In this document: positions 59,490 through 64,000 of the stretch, one piece after another
Layout of the letters: each line of letters opens with the position of its first letter
Position numbering within the stretch: position 1 is the first letter of the stretch
DNA from: Micrococcaceae bacterium Sec5.1
GTDB taxonomy: Bacteria > Actinomycetota > Actinomycetes > Actinomycetales > Micrococcaceae
Length of the DNA stretch: 64,000 nucleotides
Direction: 5' to 3'
NCBI GenBank assembly: GCA_039636795.1
Contig: CP143430.1
Location: 2,790,001 to 2,854,000 of the forward strand
Notes under the pieces: generated by a model
Database searches by the model: none
What the model was told of the DNA's origin: nothing
Seen by the model: only the letters and a program-made list of their open reading frames with translations
Made by a program: the position numbers and the translations under genes

Positions 59490-60041
59490 ATGAACCTGGA
59501 CGCCGAACAGCAAAACGCCCCCATCGAACGAAGCGGGCTGCCGGGCATCCGCGGGACAGACCACGTTGGATTCACGGTGCCCGACATGGAACAGGCACAC
59601 GAATTCCTCGTTAATGTCATTGGATGTCAGCATGTTTACTCCCTGGGGCCCTACCCGCAGGATCCCGTGTTGATGCGGACCAAGCTCAACGTCCATCCGG
59701 AGGCAACGCTGGTGGAAATACGCTTCTACCGCTGCTTCAATGGATCAAATTTTGAAGTCTTCAACTATTCCTCGCCGGATCAACGCTTGGACCAGCCCCG
59801 CAACAGCGACATCGGAGGTCATCACCTCGCCTTCTACGTCGAGGATCTCGATGTAGCTGTCGACTACCTCAAGGGTCACGGCATCCAGGTGCTTGGGGAC
59901 CCGACCCTGAGCTCCGGCGCGAGCAAGGGGCAGCGTTGGGTTTACTTCCTGGCACCATGGGGGATGCAATTCGAGCTCGTGTCCTTTCCGCAGGGAAAAG
60001 CCTACGAGTCGCAAACCCCGCTGCGGCTTTGGATGCCTTGA
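59490..60041 (+). CDS. VOC-family (glyoxalase-like) protein
   Basis: A 183-aa vicinal-oxygen-chelate protein. The first module RGTDHVGFTVPDMEQAHEFLVNVIGC supplies a His ligand, the second GGHHLAFYVEDLDVAVDYLKGHGIQV another, and PWGMQFELVSFP the Glu. The metal set H/H/E is therefore intact, which suggests a metal-dependent lyase, isomerase or dioxygenase. It lies 22 bp after the GntR gene, so is co-transcribed with it. It is only distantly related to the VOC protein at 42515. Confidence 0.88.
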   Translation: MNLDAEQQNAPIERSGLPGIRGTDHVGFTVPDMEQAHEFLVNVIGCQHVYSLGPYPQDPVLMRTKLNVHPEATLVEIRFYRCFNGSNFEVFNYSSPDQRLDQPRNSDIGGHHLAFYVEDLDVAVDYLKGHGIQVLGDPTLSSGASKGQRWVYFLAPWGMQFELVSFPQGKAYESQTPLRLWMP

Positions 60042-60255
60042 CCAGGGTTGCCCTGCGGTCGAGACTGCTCCAAGACAAACACTGAAGTATCGCAATACGA
60101 GAGTTTAAAACTTAGCGCGAAAGTTTTCCTTGACGCCGCATGTTGGGCCGAAGTAGCGTCGGCATACCGACCTGATCGATGAAGAGAATCTTCAGGCCGG
60201 ACCCACTTGCAACCCGGCTACGCTTTTGCGCCGGCGAAAACACCCAGGAGAACTT

Positions 60256-61626
60256 ATGCGGACGACGAAGTCCCAGGCCCTGCTGACAAATCAATCGATC
60301 GTGGAGAAGGACGCATCTATCGTCCTACCCGCAGAAACCAGAAAGTTCGGACCAGAAGAGAAGAAGCTGTTGCGCCGTACTGTCGCCGGTAGCGTCGTTG
60401 GCAACATCATCGAGCAATATGATTTCGTCCTGTACGGATCGGTGGCCGCGCTGGTCTTCGGAAAACTGTTCTTCCCGAGCTTCGACCCGACTGCAGCACT
60501 ACTTGCATCGTTTACCACCTACGCCGTCGGCTTCATTGCCCGGCCTCTTGGCAGTTTGGTAGCGGGACATGTTGGCGACCTGCATGGCAGGAAACGGGTC
60601 TTGGTGGCCATGCTGCTTATCGCAGGCCTTTCAACCACTGCTATCGGGCTGCTTCCGACCTACGCCGCAATCGGCTTTTGGGCGTCCATTTTCCTCGTGA
60701 TGCTGCGATTCGTGCAGGGCTTCTCCTTCGGAGGCGAGTACGGTGGCGCCATTCTGATGGTGAGTGAGACGGCGCCGCCGGAAAGGCGCGGTTTTTATAC
60801 AGGGTTAATTCCGGCATCCTCCGCGATCGGCGGACTGCTGTCCACCGGTGTGCTCTTCGCTTTGAGTTTCATGCCTGCTGAGACCTTCGAAGCGTGGGGA
60901 TGGCGGGTCCCGTTCCTGCTGTCGATCATCCTCGTGGTGACGGGCCTGATTATTCGGCTGCGCCTGAAAGAGACCCCGGTGTTCAAAGCCGCAGAGGCTC
61001 AAGGTAAGACCACCCGCAAACCCATCCTGGAAGTCATGAGGTCCAACCCCAAGGAGCTTCTCCTCGCAGCTGGGATCAGTTTTGGATTCGGCACGCTCGC
61101 GTACATCCTCGTGACCTGGTTGCTCAGCTATATAACCATCGGCCTCAAGCTTGACGCGGGGGTAAGCCTTATCGCTCTGACCATCGCTTTCGTCTTCTAC
61201 GGCCTTAGCGACTGGGTCAGCTCAGCAATCTCCGACAAGGTGGGTCGTCGACCCGTCATACTCGCAGGGGGCATTGCCTTCGCTCTCTGGGCATTTCCCA
61301 TGTTTGCCCTGGTTGACACCAAGAACCCTGTATTGATCACGGTGGCAATGACAGGTGGCACTATCCTGGCCGGTATGATTTATGGCCCGCTGGCCTCATT
61401 GATCAGTGAGCTCTTCGCTACCAAATTCAGGTACAGCGGTGCTTCGATGGGTTACCAGTTCGGACAGACGCTGGGCGGCGGGTTCTCGCCACTGATCGCA
61501 ACGGCCCTGTACGCAGCAACGCTGGCTTCCTGGTCCGTCGCGCTCTATCTGGTGGTGGCCGGGGTCATCACAGCAGTGTGTGTGTTCTTCCTGACGGAAA
61601 CCAAGGGACGAGACCTCACACACTGA
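60256..61626 (+). CDS. MFS transporter, metabolite:H+ symporter (MHS) type
   Basis: A 456-aa permease with 12 predicted helices. IIEQYDFVLYGSVAALVFGKLFFPSFDPTAALLASFTTYAVGFIARPLGSLVAGHVGDLHGRKRVL is the MHS family opening, with RFVQGFSFGGEYGGA in helix 4-5. The family imports organic acids such as shikimate, citrate, alpha-ketoglutarate or aromatic acids. ATG 60256 follows AGGAGAA. A 214-bp gap upstream. It could import a carboxylate used by the E1/E2 operon or by the acyl-CoA synthetase downstream. Confidence 0.93.
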   Translation: MRTTKSQALLTNQSIVEKDASIVLPAETRKFGPEEKKLLRRTVAGSVVGNIIEQYDFVLYGSVAALVFGKLFFPSFDPTAALLASFTTYAVGFIARPLGSLVAGHVGDLHGRKRVLVAMLLIAGLSTTAIGLLPTYAAIGFWASIFLVMLRFVQGFSFGGEYGGAILMVSETAPPERRGFYTGLIPASSAIGGLLSTGVLFALSFMPAETFEAWGWRVPFLLSIILVVTGLIIRLRLKETPVFKAAEAQGKTTRKPILEVMRSNPKELLLAAGISFGFGTLAYILVTWLLSYITIGLKLDAGVSLIALTIAFVFYGLSDWVSSAISDKVGRRPVILAGGIAFALWAFPMFALVDTKNPVLITVAMTGGTILAGMIYGPLASLISELFATKFRYSGASMGYQFGQTLGGGFSPLIATALYAATLASWSVALYLVVAGVITAVCVFFLTETKGRDLTH

Positions 61627-61871
61627 CCGTCAGCCAACTGTCGCCGACTCTGCCCACCCGGACGCTGCCGCGGACAGGGCAGAGCTCGGACCAGAAGTTG
61701 GGTGGCGCATATTCGAGGGTTGTTGACGCGGATGGCTATGGCCTGGCGATGCGCCTGGTACTAGCCTTAAACAAGCGTGAATCTGAGCGAAAACAACTAT
61801 CGCACGGCCATCATCGTTCGGAGAATTCTTCGGGCCCGAACGGCGCCTGGAGATAGAGGAAATGAGTTTGC

Positions 61872-63332
61872 ATGACGACAGAGACTTCTGAGGGCGTCGG
61901 GTTTCGGTCTCGGCGAGGACCTATCCTCATCGCCTTGATGCTCGCAACGGGTCTGGTAGCGATTGATTCGACGATTGTTGCGACGGCGGTTCCTTCAATT
62001 GTGGGTGACGTCGGCGGCTTCACGTCTTTTCCTTGGCTCTTTTCCGCTTACCTGTTGGCGCAGGCTATCTCGGTGCCGGTCTACGCGAAGCTCTCAGACA
62101 TGGTTGGGCGTAAGCCGATTATCCTTTGCGGTATCGGACTCTTCCTGCTCGGATCGATCCTCTGCGGAGTAGCGTGGAGCATGCCCGCCCTCATAGCATT
62201 CCGGGTTCTTCAGGGTCTTGGCGCCGGAGCAGTGCTGCCGATGTCCATGACCATCGTGGGTGATATCTACACTGTGGCTGAACGGTCTAAAGTGCAGGGC
62301 TACCTCGCCAGTGTTTGGGCCCTTTCCTCGGTGGTTGGCCCAACCTCCGGAGGCGTGTTCGCGTCGCTGGGCATCTGGCGTGGGATCTTCTTCGTGAACA
62401 TTCCACTTTGCCTCTTGGCGGGTTGGATGCTGATTCGCTCGTTCCACGAGAATATTGAGCGGGCCAAGCACCGTGTGGACTTCCTGGGGGCGGGCCTGCT
62501 GTCACTTTCTCTGAGCCTGCTCATTCTTGGGGCACTCGGCGGTGGCCAGTCATGGGCCTGGAACTCTCCCATAAGTATCGCGATATTTGCTGCCGGCTCT
62601 GTCCTGTTCGCTGCGTTTGTGCTCGCCGAAAGGAGGGCAACGGAGCCGATACTGCCTGCGTGGGTAGTGTCCCGTCGGCTGCTGGCGACGACGGCGATGA
62701 CCTCTTTTGGCGTCGGTGCGGTCATGTTCGGCCTCACCTCCTACGTTCCCACGTACCTTCAAGGAGCCACCTCGACCTCCCCAATCATCGCGGGGCTCGC
62801 TTTGGCTGCCCTGACCATCGGTTGGCCGATCAGTGCATCCCAGGCGGGCCGTTTCTATCTCCGCATCGGGTTCCGGAGGACCGCCCTGATTGGTGTCACG
62901 ATCACGGTCTTGAGTACAGCTGTTCTTGCTCTGACTGCGCCTGCGCCCAACATTTTTGTGGTGGCTGCGGGCTGCTTCGTCGTCGGGCTTGGCCTGGGGC
63001 TGGTGGCGACCCCGAGCCTCATTGCCGCACAGACCAGCGTCGAATGGAATGAGCGAGGCGTAGTTACCGGTACCAATCTTTTTGCACGTTCGATCGGCAG
63101 CTCTGTCGGCGTCGCCGTTTTCGGGGCTGTCGCTAACGCGATATACGCCCGTGTTCCCGGCGGAAATTCGGATCCCCAGACAATCGTGACGGCATCTACC
63201 GCTGTATTCATCGCCGTGCTGGTCAGCGCCATACTCACTGTGGTCGCCGTTATCGCCATGCCCTCGGTCAACGGCGAAAGCAACACACTCGAGGCATCGG
63301 CGGAGGCCAGGGCGGCCTCTTCATCTGGTTAG
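61872..63332 (+). CDS. MFS transporter, DHA2 (EmrB/QacA-like)
   Basis: A 486-aa permease with about 14 helices. ATGLVAIDSTIVATAVPSIVGDVGG (helix 1), KLSDMVGRKPIIL (motif A), RVLQGLGAGAVLPMSMTIVGD and SSVVGPTSGGVFASLGIWRGIFFVNIPL (motif C) are characteristic. It uses the proton gradient to export lipophilic compounds. The start ATG 61872 has AGAGGA 11 bases upstream. The 245 bp before it (61627-61871) show no further gene or clear promoter. A strong terminator follows. Confidence 0.93.
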   Translation: MTTETSEGVGFRSRRGPILIALMLATGLVAIDSTIVATAVPSIVGDVGGFTSFPWLFSAYLLAQAISVPVYAKLSDMVGRKPIILCGIGLFLLGSILCGVAWSMPALIAFRVLQGLGAGAVLPMSMTIVGDIYTVAERSKVQGYLASVWALSSVVGPTSGGVFASLGIWRGIFFVNIPLCLLAGWMLIRSFHENIERAKHRVDFLGAGLLSLSLSLLILGALGGGQSWAWNSPISIAIFAAGSVLFAAFVLAERRATEPILPAWVVSRRLLATTAMTSFGVGAVMFGLTSYVPTYLQGATSTSPIIAGLALAALTIGWPISASQAGRFYLRIGFRRTALIGVTITVLSTAVLALTAPAPNIFVVAAGCFVVGLGLGLVATPSLIAAQTSVEWNERGVVTGTNLFARSIGSSVGVAVFGAVANAIYARVPGGNSDPQTIVTASTAVFIAVLVSAILTVVAVIAMPSVNGESNTLEASAEARAASSSG

Positions 63333-63381
63333 GAACGAGTCGCCGTATAGACCCGAATCAAATTCTTGCGCTGAGCGCCCG

Positions 63382-63411
63382 ACCCCCTCGTCGAGGGGGT
63401 CGTTGCTTTTA
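63382..63411 (+). terminator. Rho-independent terminator
   Basis: Stem GACCCCCTC / GAGGGGGTC with a 3-nt loop, then GTTGCTTTT. Confidence 0.88.
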
Positions 63412-63470
63412 ACGTGTGCTCCTGATCGTGGGAACCCCAGCGGCAAGGAACGTGCAGGCCGTCCAGGCAC

Positions 63471-63499
63471 TCGACAAATATTATGATTCGATCTACGAT
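63471..63499 (+). promoter_or_regulatory. Sigma-70-type promoter of the AMP-binding gene
   Basis: TCGACA, a 17-bp spacer, and TACGAT at 63494-63499. It is followed by two AACGTAC direct repeats (63505 to 63521 area) that could bind a regulator. Confidence 0.5.
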
Positions 63500-63544
63500 A
63501 CGAACGTACCAAAAAACGTACTCAACAGATCAAGGGTGATCACA

Positions 63545-64000
63545 TTGGACGTAGACCTCTTCACCGATATCAGCGGCCCCTATGTGGACGAAAGTGCGTG
63601 TGCTGCCTGGGTTCTCTGCGACCGCCATGATCCGGAGTCAACGGCCTACACGGTAGTCGAAGACAACGGAGCGGCAAAAGCGGTCACTTACGGCGAACTC
63701 CACAACGAATCGATCAGGCTTGCCAACGGCTTTCGCGACCTCGGAGTGCAGCCTGGCACCCGCGTTGCCACTCTTCTCCACAAGGGCCCCGAACTCGTGA
63801 CCACAATGCTTGCGGTATGGCGACTGGGCGCGGTGTACGTGCCGTTGTTTACCGCCTTTGCAGGCAAAGCCGTCGAATTTCGGATCCATACGGCACAGGT
63901 AGGCCTGGTTATTACGGACACAGCCCAACGCGGGAAGCTTCCGGACCTCACGGGGAGCCCCATCAAGGTCGTCGTTGTCGATGGAGCCGGCGAGCCCGAA
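63545..64000 (+). CDS. AMP-binding acyl-CoA synthetase, N-terminal part (3' end outside window)
   Basis: The open frame runs off the window after 152 codons. It encodes the start of an ANL-superfamily ligase: AYTVVEDNGAAKAVTYGELHNESIRLANGFRDLGVQPGTRVATLLHKGPELVTTMLAVWRLGAVYVPLFTAFAGKAVEFRI. The signature P-loop and catalytic Lys lie beyond the end. The start is taken as TTG 63545, because AAGGGTGATC just before it resembles the extended anti-16S sequence; GTG 63536 is the alternative. It activates a carboxylate to its CoA ester via AMP. It probably belongs to the acid-uptake group with the MHS transporter. Confidence 0.88.
   Translation, partial: MDVDLFTDISGPYVDESACAAWVLCDRHDPESTAYTVVEDNGAAKAVTYGELHNESIRLANGFRDLGVQPGTRVATLLHKGPELVTTMLAVWRLGAVYVPLFTAFAGKAVEFRIHTAQVGLVITDTAQRGKLPDLTGSPIKVVVVDGAGEPE

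Noticed and set aside
35724..60107. Shared 12-mer TACGAGAGTTTA before the diketone-hydrolase-like gene (35724) and before the MHS transporter (60096)
   Set aside because: In 64 kb many 12-mer pairs are expected by chance, and flanking bases do not align.
63420..63544. Further gene between the DHA2 transporter and the AMP-binding gene
   Set aside because: Only a terminator, a promoter-like pair of hexamers and short AACGTAC repeats are seen; no coding frame with a ribosome site.
1..64000. Mobile elements, CRISPR arrays, tRNA and rRNA genes
   Set aside because: No transposase, integrase, phage gene, direct-repeat array, cloverleaf or rRNA sequence was seen; the island shows duplications but no visible mobility genes.

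Overview
The window is chromosomal DNA of a high-GC Gram-positive bacterium, most likely an Arthrobacter-like member of the Micrococcaceae. This is inferred from GC-rich codons, frequent GTG starts, apparently leaderless genes and the character of the proteins; no rRNA or other marker is present. There are no tRNA or rRNA genes, CRISPR arrays, transposases or prophage genes.

Region 1 (1-8750) looks like a low-oxygen or energy-stress island. It holds the tail of a zinc-type alcohol dehydrogenase, a P1B metal ATPase, two FMN split-barrel (pyridoxamine oxidase-like) proteins, a tandem universal stress protein, an ackA-phosphoketolase pair (sugar phosphate to acetyl phosphate to acetate plus ATP) and a DUF1003 membrane protein. 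Two divergent intergenic regions carry weak DosR-like inverted repeats. Region 2 (8750-10660) is a small MarR unit: regulator, metallo-beta-lactamase-fold protein and SnoaL-like protein.

Region 3 (10790-51660) is a large catabolic island. A minus-strand operon encodes an MFS transporter, two duplicated substrate-binding lipoproteins, a ribose-type ABC ATPase and permease, an SDR, an esterase and an NtaA/SnaA/DszA-type flavin monooxygenase. It is followed by two closely related AraC regulators flanking a GH15 glucanase/trehalase-like gene. A long plus-strand series then encodes a flavin reductase, LLM monooxygenase, cupin, isocitrate-lyase-like enzymes, several SDRs, F420-oxidoreductase-like proteins, a thiolase, SnoaL-like proteins, an FAD hydroxylase, a crotonase closely resembling 6-oxocamphor hydrolase, a creatinase-like M24 protein, a CocE/NonD hydrolase, an ADP-forming acyl-CoA synthetase, a MaoC protein and a Baeyer-Villiger monooxygenase. 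Together these fit uptake, oxygenation, C-C ring cleavage and beta-oxidation-like breakdown of an alicyclic ketone or terpenoid-like compound. The substrate cannot be read from sequence.

The most notable signal is a promoter element present six times in region 3 (20592-20664 minus; 21875, 25185, 38583, 46391 and 48328 plus). Each copy has two 21-bp direct repeats of a TTGGCG-N3-WTTSCCATSY-like unit and a TARCGT -10-like box. The spacing between fixed points is 52 nt in five copies and 51 in one. Two copies lie next to the paired AraC genes, so the island is probably an AraC regulon.

Region 4 (51780-60040) is a minus-strand operon: fused E1 alpha-beta, E2, an acetolactate-synthase-like TPP enzyme and a succinate-semialdehyde-dehydrogenase-like enzyme. 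It diverges from a GntR/FCD regulator, with two near-identical operators between them, followed by a VOC protein. Region 5 (60250-64000) has an MHS-type and a DHA2-type MFS transporter and the start of an AMP-binding acyl-CoA synthetase that runs off the window.
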